A stretch of DNA of 64,000 nucleotides from assembly GCA_046350255.1 (NCBI GenBank), contig JAXMAV010000006.1:393103-457102 (forward strand), written 5' to 3'. Below, piece by piece: positions 17,600-26,491 of this stretch; position 1 is the stretch's first letter, and every line of letters begins with the position of its first letter. The notes below the pieces were generated by a model that saw only the letters and a program-made list of their open reading frames with translations, was not told the DNA's origin and did not search any database. The DNA comes from CALDUY01 sp046350255. Lineage in GTDB: Bacteria; Planctomycetota; Planctomycetia; Gemmatales; Gemmataceae. Made by a program: the position numbers and the translations under genes.

Positions 17600-18628
17600 C
17601 TAGCGCGGCTCGGGCAGGGCCACCTCCCAGTATTTCTTGCCGCCGGCGGCCAGCAGCAGAGCGCGCTTCACTGCCACGGCCAGCAGCTTCACCTTGTAGG
17701 CATTCTGGCTCAGTGGCTTCGCACCCTGCGTCGCCGCCTCGCCCGCTGCCGCGGCCGTTTCCTCGGTGATCTCCTTGCCCTCGATGGCCTTCGCAGCAGC
17801 CTCGCTCAACAGCGGAGTCGGTGCCACATGACCCAGCGCCACCCGGACGTTGGTGGCCTTGCCGCCTTCCAGGTCGAACGCCACCGAGGCCTGTACCAGC
17901 GGCCAGTCGCTGGAGAGCTTCTGCCGCACCTCGTAGCTGGCGCTGCGCGCCTTGTCCGAGGCAAGCGAGAACTCGACGCCCAGCAACATCTCATTCGCTG
18001 CCAGCACATGCTCGCGGTCGCCGGGTCCGGTCGGCGCCTTGAAGAACTCTGCCATCTTGATCGTCCGCTTGCCTTTCGGCCCCAGGACTGTGGCAGTGGC
18101 CCCCAGCGCGATCAGGGCCGTCCCGATGGTGGTAGGGCTGGAAATAACGCAGCGATGCCCCTTCGTGAAGATGGCGTGGTACCGGTTCTCACCATCCAGA
18201 GCGAAGCACTTGTCGCCCCCCTTGAGCAGGCAGACCGTTGGCTCGTCGCGGAAGTACCAGCAGCGGTTGCGCTGACACAGGCTACCACCCAGGGTGCCCA
18301 TGTTGCGGATCTGTGGCCCCGCGATCTCGTCCGCTGCCTGCGCCAGCGCCGCCGCTCCGCCCACGAGCGCCTGGCTCGCGGCCAGGGTGGCGAGCTTCAC
18401 GCCAGCGCCAATCTTGATGGTCATCGGCCAGCCGCGCGATTGCTCGATCTTGTCGAGCCCAGGCACGGTGGCCAGGCTGACCACCTTGCGCGGCCGGGCG
18501 ATGTACTGCTTCTGCAGGCTGAGCAGGTCAGTGCCGCCCCCCAGCAGTTCCGCGGTCCCCCACTTCTCGTCGAGGAGAGCGACCGCCAGCTCGGCCGACT
18601 TCGGCCGATAGTACGTGAAGTTATCCAT
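17600..18628 (-). CDS. Molybdenum hydroxylase FAD-binding (medium) subunit
   Basis: 342 residues of the CoxM/XDH FAD-subunit type: an N-terminal MDNFTYYRPKSAELAVALL, the FAD motif ELLGGGTDLLSLQK, GAGVKLATL, GPQIRNMGTLGGSLCQ, and a C-terminal CO-dehydrogenase flavoprotein-like domain (GPGDREHVLAANEMLLGVEF; ALGHVAPTPLL). Cysteines at 118, 123, 133, 141 and 160 lie in and around the segment after GTLGGS, reminiscent of the [4Fe-4S] loop of 4-hydroxybenzoyl-CoA reductase beta subunits. It is the last gene of the operon, 3 bases after the Mo subunit. It transfers electrons from FeS centres to an acceptor. Confidence 0.9.
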   Translation of the reverse strand: MDNFTYYRPKSAELAVALLDEKWGTAELLGGGTDLLSLQKQYIARPRKVVSLATVPGLDKIEQSRGWPMTIKIGAGVKLATLAASQALVGGAAALAQAADEIAGPQIRNMGTLGGSLCQRNRCWYFRDEPTVCLLKGGDKCFALDGENRYHAIFTKGHRCVISSPTTIGTALIALGATATVLGPKGKRTIKMAEFFKAPTGPGDREHVLAANEMLLGVEFSLASDKARSASYEVRQKLSSDWPLVQASVAFDLEGGKATNVRVALGHVAPTPLLSEAAAKAIEGKEITEETAAAAGEAATQGAKPLSQNAYKVKLLAVAVKRALLLAAGGKKYWEVALPEPR

Positions 18629-18631
18629 GGA

Positions 18632-20872
18632 TCACCTGGCTCCCTTCGCGAGTGCTGCCAGAACGCGGTCGGGGGTAAATGGTGTCTCGGGGACGCGCAC
18701 GCCCAGAGCATTGAAGACGGCGTTGCCGATGGCCGCATGGGTGGAGATGGTGGGCGGCTCGCCGATACCGATGACGCCCCGTTCCGGCATGTCCATCATG
18801 TGGACGACCACTTGCGGCATGTCGTTGATGCCGCCCAGCTTGTAGAACTCCATATCGGGGTTGACGATGCGCCCGGTGTTGCGGTCCGCGATCAGCTCCT
18901 CGAACAGAGCGTAGTTCAGCCCCATGATCACGCCGCCGGCCACCTGAGATTCGCAGGCCAGCTTGTTGATGAGCAGCCCGCAATCCTGGACGGCGACGAG
19001 CCGGGTGCAGCGAACCACCCCCGTCTCAGTATCAACCACCACCTCGGCCACCTGAACACCGCCCACACCTACTTTCGAGATGCCAGCGTTTTCAGGCTTC
19101 TGCGACTCGGCGAAGGTCCACACCCCGTTGCCCTTGGCCTTGTCGGTGCCCAACCGAGCGCACGCCTTCTTCCAGTCATGCTCGGTCCCGCTGGCCTTGT
19201 CGCGGATCTTGCCAGCGACAATCTCCAGATCCTCAGGTTTGGCGCCGAGCTTCCGGGCGATCAGCTTGAACAGCTCGTCGCGCGCCTGGGTGGCTGCCAG
19301 CAGGGCCGCCGGAGCCTGCGAGGGGCATGTGGTTGAACCGCCTGACCCGGTCGAGCGTCCATACTGGCTTTCGCCGATCTGGACGTTGATATCCTTCACA
19401 TCCAGGCCAAGGACCTCTGCCACGACAATGGCAGTCACCGTGCGCTGCGCCGTGCCCAGATCCTGGGTGGAAGACTGGGCCGTCACCGAGCCATCTGAGG
19501 CAATCAGCACGGTGGTTTCGTTGGCCTGAGGGCTGGCCTGACCGCCCCAGGTGTGCAGGGCCATGCCGATGCCATGGCGAAGGTGCGAGGAACCACCCAC
19601 GGCGTTGTTCTTTCCCGGAGGGTGCCAGCGTGCCTTCCAGTTGGAGAGCTTCGCCGCCAGCTCCAGCTGCTGCTTGTACAGCGTGCCCCGGATGGCCGGA
19701 TGCGACAGCGGATCGTTCTTCTTCGCCTCGGGATCATCCGGCGGCAGGTTCTTCAGCCGAACCTCCAGAGGATCGAGGTTGACGGCGGCCGCAAAGTCGT
19801 CCAGCGCGCAATCGGTGAAGAAGCAGCTTTGCGGATGCCCCGGAGCCCGCATGGCTCGCTGAGCGCCCGTGTTCAGCCGGACAACCGTGTGCTTGCTCTT
19901 GTTCTCGAAGAGATACACATAGGGCAGCGGACCGATGGTCCGGGCCGTGCCGATACCGGGGGTGCCCCAGGTGTCTGCCTCGAAGGCGGTGATGGTGCCA
20001 TCCTGTTTGCCGGCGATGCGCACCTTGCCGAAGGCGCTGGGGCGGTTGCCAGCCGTGGTGATCTCACTGGCGCGATCGAGCATGAGCTTGACCGGCGCCT
20101 TCGCCTTCAGAGCCAGCTCAGCGCAGGCGATGCCCTGCACGTCGGGGCCGAACTTGCTGCCGAAACCGCCACCCATGTAGTGCGTGATGCACTGGACCTT
20201 GTTGGTCAGGTCCATCTTATGGGCGGCGTTGAAATGCCGCGCCAGGGCATCGGCGGTGCCGGCGACAGCCTGGGTGGAGGCCCAGACGGTCAGCCCGCCG
20301 TCCTTGCCCCACTCAGCCACCAGCCCGTGCGATTCGAGGCACTGATGGCTGATGACCGGCATCCCATAGGTGCCCTCAACCGTCACCGCTCCGTTCTTCT
20401 GGCCCGCAGCGAAGTTTTCCGATTCGGATAGCTGCGGCGGACGCAGGTTCTGCCGTTCCTTCTTCGGCCCGATGGGAGGGGCAGTCTTCTCATCCCGGGC
20501 CCGCGCATCGTCCTCCTTCACGGTGAACGACAGAACCGTGTAATCCACCTTCACCAGGCGAGCAGCCTCACGTGCGTGCTCCTCAGTGTCGGCTGCCAGG
20601 GCAAGCACCTCGTCCCCAGCGTAGAACAGCTCGGTGCCCACCGGGTTGATGATGTGAACCGCCTTGAACCCTGCCGCCTTTTCCGCGCGGGATGTATCAA
20701 TGCCCTTGATGGTGGCATGCGCGTGTGGGCAGCGAATGATCACTGCATGCAGCATACCTGGGCGGTTGATGTCGTAGCTATACTTCGCCTTACCGGTCGA
20801 TTTCTCCGGGCCATCCAACCGGGCGATCTTCTTGCCGATCAGCCGGCGCTTGCCGGGCCAGTTCGTCGCCAT
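18632..20872 (-). CDS. Molybdenum hydroxylase molybdopterin-binding (large) subunit
   Basis: 746 residues of the xanthine dehydrogenase/CO dehydrogenase large-subunit family. Visible: N-terminal GKRRLIGKKIARLDGPEKSTG, a hammerhead-like region, EGTYGMPVISHQCLESHG, MGGGFGSKFGPDVQGIACAELA near the cofactor, GAQRAMRAPGHPQ, and the C-terminal GIGEPPTIS carrying the likely catalytic glutamate. It would hydroxylate an aldehyde, N-heterocycle or similar substrate; the substrate cannot be told from sequence. It is 3 bases downstream of the 2Fe-2S subunit gene and 3 upstream of the FAD gene, so the three are clearly one operon. ATG 20872 has a GGGAG leader. It lacks its own export signal. Confidence 0.93.
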   Translation of the reverse strand: MATNWPGKRRLIGKKIARLDGPEKSTGKAKYSYDINRPGMLHAVIIRCPHAHATIKGIDTSRAEKAAGFKAVHIINPVGTELFYAGDEVLALAADTEEHAREAARLVKVDYTVLSFTVKEDDARARDEKTAPPIGPKKERQNLRPPQLSESENFAAGQKNGAVTVEGTYGMPVISHQCLESHGLVAEWGKDGGLTVWASTQAVAGTADALARHFNAAHKMDLTNKVQCITHYMGGGFGSKFGPDVQGIACAELALKAKAPVKLMLDRASEITTAGNRPSAFGKVRIAGKQDGTITAFEADTWGTPGIGTARTIGPLPYVYLFENKSKHTVVRLNTGAQRAMRAPGHPQSCFFTDCALDDFAAAVNLDPLEVRLKNLPPDDPEAKKNDPLSHPAIRGTLYKQQLELAAKLSNWKARWHPPGKNNAVGGSSHLRHGIGMALHTWGGQASPQANETTVLIASDGSVTAQSSTQDLGTAQRTVTAIVVAEVLGLDVKDINVQIGESQYGRSTGSGGSTTCPSQAPAALLAATQARDELFKLIARKLGAKPEDLEIVAGKIRDKASGTEHDWKKACARLGTDKAKGNGVWTFAESQKPENAGISKVGVGGVQVAEVVVDTETGVVRCTRLVAVQDCGLLINKLACESQVAGGVIMGLNYALFEELIADRNTGRIVNPDMEFYKLGGINDMPQVVVHMMDMPERGVIGIGEPPTISTHAAIGNAVFNALGVRVPETPFTPDRVLAALAKGAR

Positions 20873-20875
20873 GGG

Positions 20876-21523
20876 TCACTCTCCCTTCCCGCTGGCGGCC
20901 TTGCACAGGTCTGCAATGGCGTGCCGCATCTGCTCGTAGGTGCCACAGCGACAGATATTGCCCGCCAACCCCTTCTCCACCTCAGCTGGGGTCGCCTTGG
21001 GGTTGGCATCGAGGACAGCCCGCATGGCCACCACGAACCCAGGGGTGCAGAAGCCGCACTGCTGAGCATCACAGGCGACGAAGGCGGCCGGCACCGGATC
21101 GAGCTTGTTGCCATCCGCCAGCGATTCCGCCGTGCGAATCTTCTTGCCCTCGGCCTCCAGTGCCAGCATCGAGCAGGCATAGACCGGCTTGCCATCGAGC
21201 AGCACCGTGCAGGCGCCACAGGTGCCGCGGTCGCACACGCGCTTGCAGCCGGTCACGTCGAGGTAGTTCCGCAGGGCATCCAGAAGGGTCACGCGCGGTT
21301 CCACGCTGGTGACCATCTTCGCGCCGTTGACCTCCATAGTCAGCTTGACTGGTCCGGGCCCGATGGCCACCACCTCGGCAGTGGCTCCTCGCTCCTCGGC
21401 CGCAGCTTCCGCCTGCGGTGGCTGCCCCAGGGCCGTGGCCGCGGCCGCGACACCCGAGCCTCGCAGGAACGCACGGCGCGACAGGCTGGCTTGCCCCTCG
21501 CCGCTTCCCGTTCGATTCTCCAT
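20876..21523 (-). CDS. Molybdenum hydroxylase [2Fe-2S] (small) subunit with Tat leader
   Basis: 215 residues from ATG 21523 (GGGAGGGAG leader). A twin-arginine signal (SLSRRAFLRGSGVAAAATALG) is followed by about 20 linker residues and the standard two-cluster subunit: plant-ferredoxin-type CKRVCDRGTCGACTVLLDGKPVYAC, then the second domain CDAQQCGFCTPGFVVAMRAVL and GNICRCGTYEQMRHAI. The Tat leader suggests the whole heterotrimer is exported folded, carrying the large and FAD subunits with it. It is the first gene of the operon. No maturation factor (CoxD/XdhC type) is present nearby. Confidence 0.93.
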   Translation of the reverse strand: MENRTGSGEGQASLSRRAFLRGSGVAAAATALGQPPQAEAAAEERGATAEVVAIGPGPVKLTMEVNGAKMVTSVEPRVTLLDALRNYLDVTGCKRVCDRGTCGACTVLLDGKPVYACSMLALEAEGKKIRTAESLADGNKLDPVPAAFVACDAQQCGFCTPGFVVAMRAVLDANPKATPAEVEKGLAGNICRCGTYEQMRHAIADLCKAASGKGE

Positions 21524-21637
21524 CTCGACTCCCTCCCCTTGAAGTGGCGTCCCCCCATCTAGAAGGATGCGGAGAACAGCGTCGGCGATTCTAAGCGCGG
21601 GGATTGGCCGAGGCAAGCGGCTGGCGAGCTGCGCGTC

Positions 21638-23320
21638 TCACTTTGTTGCTGCGCGATAGCGCTGGTCGCCCTTCTCGGCCTCGTCCTGACTGATCAGGCC
21701 ATCGCCATCGAGGTCGAGTGTCTCAAAGGTCTTTCGGTCGCCAAGCCATTCCCGGCGCGAGAGATCCCCATCACCGTTACGATCCATCTTGCGAAACCAC
21801 ACTGGGCCGCCGGAATGCACCCGCGCCGCCCCCAGCACACCAGGATTCCCTGGCTGCGCAGGAACGGAGTACCCTCCGACCTGCCCTGTGGTGACGGTGA
21901 GCTGAAACTGCAAGGGGAGTTCTGCCCGGGTAATGGCGCCATCCCCATCTGCGTCGAACCCCTTCAGGCGATCCCAGGCGTTTCGCAGTTCTCGCTGATT
22001 GAGCTGCCCATCACCGTTGGTGTCCAGCATCGAAAAGAGACCCCGTCCCACCGAGTTGAGGCTCAGCAAAACCTGTGTGCCTGAGGCCCCCTGCAAGAGA
22101 TCCAGTGCCACTCGCAGCTCTTCTTCGGTCAACTTGCCGTCCCGGTTCTGGTCGGCCAGATCAAAGATACCCACGAGATAGAAATGCTGGCGCGGATTGA
22201 GCTGCTCCCGGCTGACCATCCCCTTACTGGTGGTGTCCACCATGCGAAACTGTTGCAGGAGATATGGGGTGAAACCGCTTCGCGCTACCGAAGAGACTAC
22301 CGATCGCACCTGAATGCGCACATTTCCGAGCTGGAGCATCCCCAGAGGTGTTGAGGGCTGCCCCGGCGGATTGGCCAGGGAACGCATCTGGCCCGGCCGA
22401 GCCCCTGCCTGGAGGTTCATGGTAAACTCGTGTTCCGGCAGGCCTGACAACCAGCGGACCAACTCGAGCACATCGAGCTGCCCATTGCGGTTGCGGTCCA
22501 GCGCAGCGAACTGGGTAGGCGTGAAGCCTCCTTCCTCCGGACTCACCTTGCCATCCTCGTTCCGATCCCAGCGCGATACCAGCGCCCGGGCTTGCTCCAG
22601 GATCCCCTTCCGCCTCGATCCGCCTTCTCCCCCTGGCAGCAGTATCAAACTCGCCTTGCTGACCACCTGAGACCCGGCGGAATACTGATACGGCGAAAAG
22701 AAAGGCGGCCCGGACATCTCGGCCGTGGAGATTAGCTCATCATCGTTGGTGTCTGCACGATCGATCAACGAGGGAGCGGCCACGAGTTCGGCCTGACTGA
22801 GTTTTCCATCTCCATTGGTGTCGAGCGTTCGCATGACGAGATCGGTGAGATAATCGGTCATGGTGATCGGACGCGAACTGCTACTCGTGTCTACCGGACC
22901 TGCTCCATTCGCCTGAAAGTAGGCCAGGAACTCGTCACAGGAAACCTTGCCATTCCGGTCGGCATCCACCTGGTCGAAGGGGAGGAACGCCATCGCCTGC
23001 CCCGCCCCCAACACCAGGAAACCGCCAACAAATAGCTGCTTCACCTGATTGGCCGAGGGAACGCGGGCCGCCTCGGTGCGATCCAGCGAGCCATCCCCAT
23101 TGACATCAACATAACGGAACAAGCGCGACATCCATTCTTCCCAGCGCAATCGGAAGGGTCGCTGGTCATCGCGGAGATGGAATCGCAACAGGGTGGGTCG
23201 ACCATCACCAACATAGAGGACATCCTGAATGTCCTGCCCGCTCCCCTGCGGAGGTGCCGCTCCCTGGAGCAGCGACAACAGGCTCCCCGCAACACAAACC
23301 CCAAGGAAGATCTTTTTCAT
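21638..23320 (-). CDS. Exported EF-hand repeat protein
   Basis: 560 residues from ATG 23320, with signal peptide MKKIFLGVCVAGSLLSLLQGA. I count twelve EF-hand-like loops along the protein, ten close to consensus (for example DVNGDGSLDRTE, DTNGDGKLSQAE, DQNRDGKLTEEE, DADGDGAITRAE, DLDGDGLISQDE) and two degenerate (DTNDDELISTAE, DTTSKGMVSREQ). It probably binds many Ca2+ ions outside the cytoplasm; whether this is structural or regulatory is unknown. Its ATG overlaps the stop of the DUF1501 gene (ATGA), so it is translationally coupled and part of the DUF1549-DUF1501 operon. Confidence 0.9.
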   Translation of the reverse strand: MKKIFLGVCVAGSLLSLLQGAAPPQGSGQDIQDVLYVGDGRPTLLRFHLRDDQRPFRLRWEEWMSRLFRYVDVNGDGSLDRTEAARVPSANQVKQLFVGGFLVLGAGQAMAFLPFDQVDADRNGKVSCDEFLAYFQANGAGPVDTSSSSRPITMTDYLTDLVMRTLDTNGDGKLSQAELVAAPSLIDRADTNDDELISTAEMSGPPFFSPYQYSAGSQVVSKASLILLPGGEGGSRRKGILEQARALVSRWDRNEDGKVSPEEGGFTPTQFAALDRNRNGQLDVLELVRWLSGLPEHEFTMNLQAGARPGQMRSLANPPGQPSTPLGMLQLGNVRIQVRSVVSSVARSGFTPYLLQQFRMVDTTSKGMVSREQLNPRQHFYLVGIFDLADQNRDGKLTEEELRVALDLLQGASGTQVLLSLNSVGRGLFSMLDTNGDGQLNQRELRNAWDRLKGFDADGDGAITRAELPLQFQLTVTTGQVGGYSVPAQPGNPGVLGAARVHSGGPVWFRKMDRNGDGDLSRREWLGDRKTFETLDLDGDGLISQDEAEKGDQRYRAATK

Positions 23321-24660
23321 CCGACGATCTCCTTGATGGGGGTGCCTGGTTTGTCCACCAGACGAATCGGTCGGCCCACATTCGAATTGTTCTGCTTCTC
23401 CGGATCGATGCCCAGCGCCTTGACGACTGTGGCCAGCAGATCCGGCACGCTGGCCGGGCGATCCTCGACGGCTGTTCCATCCTTGCTGGTACGGCCATGG
23501 GCCTGGCCTCCGCGAATGCCGCCACCTGCCAGCACGGTACTCCATGCGTTGGGCCAGTGATCCCGTCCACGAGCAGGATTGATCTTCGGAGTGCGGCCGA
23601 ACTCCCCCATCCAGATGATCAGGGTATCGTCGAGTAACCCACGCTCCTTCAGGTCGATCATGAGCTGGCTCCAGGCGGGATCCAGCACCCCGCACAACTG
23701 TTTCACCTGCTCGGCATTGTTGGCATGGGTGTCCCAGCCAAAGGCTCCCCCATTCACGCCGCCGTGTGTCACCTCGACGAACGGCACCCCGCGCTCGATG
23801 AGCCGACGCGCCAGAAGGCACCCCTGGCCAAACAGATTGCGGCCGTAGGCGTCGCGCACGGCCGGCTTCTCGTCGTCGAGGTCGAAGGCCTTGCGCGCAT
23901 CGGTACGCATTAACCGCAGGGCGCGATCGTATGCGGTTCGATGACTGGCAGTGGACACTCCCGGGTTTCGTGCGTGGAAATCCTTCTCCATCTCATCAAG
24001 TAAATCCAGACGAGACGTCGCGTGTCCAGCATCGACCTCCGCGTGTCGATCGATGTCCTGCACACGTAGCGAGGCTGTGTAGTCGGTACGGCCCTGGGGG
24101 TTGAATAGCTGGGCGTTGTCACCTACTACCAGCGGGGCATACTTCGGGCCAAGAAAACCTGGCCCGTACGCCCCCGGGCTGAAAAAGCGGTACGGTGCGA
24201 TGGCGACGAAGTTGGGCAAAGCTGCATCGTCTCGACCCAGTTCACGCGCCACCAGCGACCCCAGTGTCGGATACTGGATGGGCCCAGCAGGGATGTACCC
24301 GGTGCGAAGCAGGAACGAGGCCCGTCCATGATCGGCCTCCCGGGTGGTCATCGACCGGATGATGGCGAGGTGATCGGCCTGACGAGCGACTCCGGGCAGG
24401 TGCTCACTGATCTTGATGCCAGGCACCCGGGTAGCAATCTCCTTGACCGGGCCACCGTTCACCTGACCCGGTTTGAGATCAAAGGTGTCGAGTTGCGAGG
24501 GTCCACCATTCATCCACAGGAGAATGCAGGCCTTGCGACGGCGGGGGTGGGCCGCGGCCGCGTGGGCAAGATTCTCAAACCAGCCGGAGACAGACCCGGC
24601 CAGGGCGCCCGTGGCGGACAATCGAAGCCAATCCCGGCGCGAGAGCGGCTGAGCAGGCAT
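23317..24660 (-). CDS. DUF1501 exported protein
   Basis: 447 residues with a Tat-like leader (PLSRRDWLRLSATGALAGSVSG). The DUF1501 hallmarks are present: KACILLWMNGGPSQLDTFDLKPG at the start, MTTREADHGRASFLLRTGY, RRLIERGVPFVEVTHGG, WDTHANNAEQVKQL, and the C-terminal TLIIWMGEFGRTPKIN followed by GRDHWPNAWSTVLAGGGIRGG. The fold resembles alkaline-phosphatase/sulfatase proteins, but no catalytic role is proven. It lies 12 bases after the DUF1549 gene, its usual partner, and overlaps the EF-hand gene start. Confidence 0.94.
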   Translation of the reverse strand: MPAQPLSRRDWLRLSATGALAGSVSGWFENLAHAAAAHPRRRKACILLWMNGGPSQLDTFDLKPGQVNGGPVKEIATRVPGIKISEHLPGVARQADHLAIIRSMTTREADHGRASFLLRTGYIPAGPIQYPTLGSLVARELGRDDAALPNFVAIAPYRFFSPGAYGPGFLGPKYAPLVVGDNAQLFNPQGRTDYTASLRVQDIDRHAEVDAGHATSRLDLLDEMEKDFHARNPGVSTASHRTAYDRALRLMRTDARKAFDLDDEKPAVRDAYGRNLFGQGCLLARRLIERGVPFVEVTHGGVNGGAFGWDTHANNAEQVKQLCGVLDPAWSQLMIDLKERGLLDDTLIIWMGEFGRTPKINPARGRDHWPNAWSTVLAGGGIRGGQAHGRTSKDGTAVEDRPASVPDLLATVVKALGIDPEKQNNSNVGRPIRLVDKPGTPIKEIVG

Positions 24661-24672
24661 GACCAGGCTTCC

Positions 24673-26286
24673 TTAGTGGTTGAGGATGAATTCGCTGGAG
24701 TTGAGCAACACCCAGAAGACGTCCGCCAGCGCGCGAGCGGGGTTCCGACTGGGCCCGCCGGCCTCGACATAAGGAACGAGCCGCCCCACCTCACTGCCGC
24801 GCATTGGACGTGCCAGGGCAGCAAGGAACAGGGTGTCGAGCTTGTCGCGACTCGAAAGAAAGGGGCTATCGATGACCGCTGCCAGAGTTTCGCTGCGTTC
24901 GAGACTGGTGGCGTCCCCGATGAAGCGACCGTTCATCAGAGCCAGGGCCTGCAAGATCGACATCTGAAACTCGGTGCGGCGGTCAACAGGGTTGGCGAAG
25001 CGCGATTGAATCTCACCCCGCGGGGTGTTGATGGCCAGATTGAACCGCTGGGCACCCGTGTCGCCACGATAACCCACGGCCGTCGCCAGGCTGTCGAACA
25101 CCTGCTCGGAAGTCAGTGACCGCAGGGGCATGCGGGCGAAAACTCGCAGCTCCTCCTGGCTAGGATCGGTCCGTCTGCTGGAACGCTGGTACGTGCGTGT
25201 AGCCAGGATGGCCCGCATCAGGAATCGAAGGTCGTACCCGCTATCCACCAGGGCCTGGGCGAGATCTTCCACCAGTTCCGGATGGCTGGCCGGGTTCTCC
25301 TCCCGAAAATCGTCCACTGGATCGACCAGCCCCGTCCCCAGGAAATGCTCCCAGAGTCGGTTGGCCGCCGCCCGGGCGAAGAACGGGTTGCTGGGACTCA
25401 CCATCCAGTCGGCCAGCGCCTGGCGAGCGCCCAGCTTGTCGGTCCAGGCGGGAGCCTGGCCATCGAGGAAGCGCGCCTGCACCTTGCGCTCGGTGCCAGG
25501 CATGGCAATCTCGTGAACTCGGGGGTCGTCACTGACCAGGCCAAACACCCCCTGGTTGGGATTCACCGGGCGCACCCCGGCGAAGAATGCAGCGTACTCC
25601 CAGAATTGCTTCCGCGTCCATGAAGCAAACGGGTGATCGTGACATTGTGCGCATTCGATCTTCACCCCCAGAAACAACCGCGAGGTAGAGGCCGCCAGGT
25701 TCTCTGGCTTCATCTCGTTGGCCTGATAAAAGGCCAACGCTCCTCGATCAGCCGGGGTGCTGGCCGGGGGATTGGTGGTCTGGGCCAATCGAGCGGTGAT
25801 GAGTTCGCGCACCAGGCGGTTGTAGGGCATGTTGGCCTGAAGCCGCGAACGGAGCCAGGGTTCTACCTGATACGCCAGGGCCTGAACCTGCTGGTTGTTG
25901 GTGTCCGGTAGAAGCAAGTCGCGCCAGACATGCGTGAAGTGGCTCGCATGATTGGGGCTGGCCAGCAGCCGGTCCACCAACCGAATCCGTTTGTCGGACC
26001 GTGGGTCGGCCAGAAACTCGCGCACCTCGGATACTCGGGGAATGCGCCCGATCACATCCAGGTAGACGCGCCGGATAAACTCGCTGTCATCCGCGAGGGG
26101 TGCTGGGACAGCCTTGTTCATTTCGAGGCCGGCATCAATGCGGGCGTCGATTCGTCGCGCCAGACGCAGCACAGACTCGACTCGGTCCTGGCCTTTCGCG
26201 GAGTCAACTGGGGGAGCGGCCCCATGCAGCGACCCCAGCAAGATGCCTCCCAGCAGCAGAATCACACACAGGCGGAACGCTGGCAT
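24673..26286 (-). CDS. DUF1549/DUF1553 exported protein
   Basis: 537 residues from ATG 26286 (GGGAG leader) with signal peptide MPAFRLCVILLLGGILLGSLHGA. DUF1549 features: ADDSEFIRRVYLDVIGRIP, FTHVWRDLLLPDT, YNRLVRELITA and the CxxCH motif IECAQCHDHPFASWTRKQFW. DUF1553 features: NPFFARAAANRLWEHFLGTGLVDPVDDF, LVEDLAQALVDSGYDLRFLMRAI, SEQVFDSLATAVG and a final LLNSSEFILNH. It is the promoter-proximal gene of a three-gene operon (DUF1549, DUF1501, EF-hand), a common planctomycete arrangement whose function is unsettled. It differs clearly from the other copy at 13300, so the two are distant paralogues. Confidence 0.94.
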   Translation of the reverse strand: MPAFRLCVILLLGGILLGSLHGAAPPVDSAKGQDRVESVLRLARRIDARIDAGLEMNKAVPAPLADDSEFIRRVYLDVIGRIPRVSEVREFLADPRSDKRIRLVDRLLASPNHASHFTHVWRDLLLPDTNNQQVQALAYQVEPWLRSRLQANMPYNRLVRELITARLAQTTNPPASTPADRGALAFYQANEMKPENLAASTSRLFLGVKIECAQCHDHPFASWTRKQFWEYAAFFAGVRPVNPNQGVFGLVSDDPRVHEIAMPGTERKVQARFLDGQAPAWTDKLGARQALADWMVSPSNPFFARAAANRLWEHFLGTGLVDPVDDFREENPASHPELVEDLAQALVDSGYDLRFLMRAILATRTYQRSSRRTDPSQEELRVFARMPLRSLTSEQVFDSLATAVGYRGDTGAQRFNLAINTPRGEIQSRFANPVDRRTEFQMSILQALALMNGRFIGDATSLERSETLAAVIDSPFLSSRDKLDTLFLAALARPMRGSEVGRLVPYVEAGGPSRNPARALADVFWVLLNSSEFILNH

Positions 26287-26421
26287 GCCTGAGTCTCCCT
26301 TCACCGGATGGATCTGCTCATCAATCAATGCCAACCTGGACGATCCAGAGATTCCATTCTCACATCGATCTCATCATTAATCACCAGGAAAGAGAATCTG
26401 TGACACTCATCGGAGTAGGGA

Positions 26422-26460
26422 CTTGTCGGGCGGGGGCGTAGCAGCGATACTCCCGACAAG
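26422..26460. promoter_or_regulatory. 9-bp perfect inverted repeat upstream of the hydrolase gene
   Basis: CTTGTCGGG at 26422-26430 is mirrored by CCCGACAAG at 26452-26460 across a 21-base spacer, ending 31 bases before ATG 26492 in a divergent intergenic region. It could be an operator or a leader hairpin. There is no T tract, so a terminator is unlikely. Confidence 0.4.
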
Positions 26461-26491
26461 GTCACTCTGCCTCGAGCACGAAGGTTCACGC

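Noticed and set aside
17828..19336. Plus-strand open frame of about 500 codons
   Set aside because: It is the reverse of the molybdenum hydroxylase FAD and Mo subunit genes, which have clear family motifs.
21638..23821. Long N-terminal extension of the EF-hand protein
   Set aside because: It runs through the DUF1501 gene in another frame; the ATG at 23320 exposes a signal peptide and has a ribosome site.
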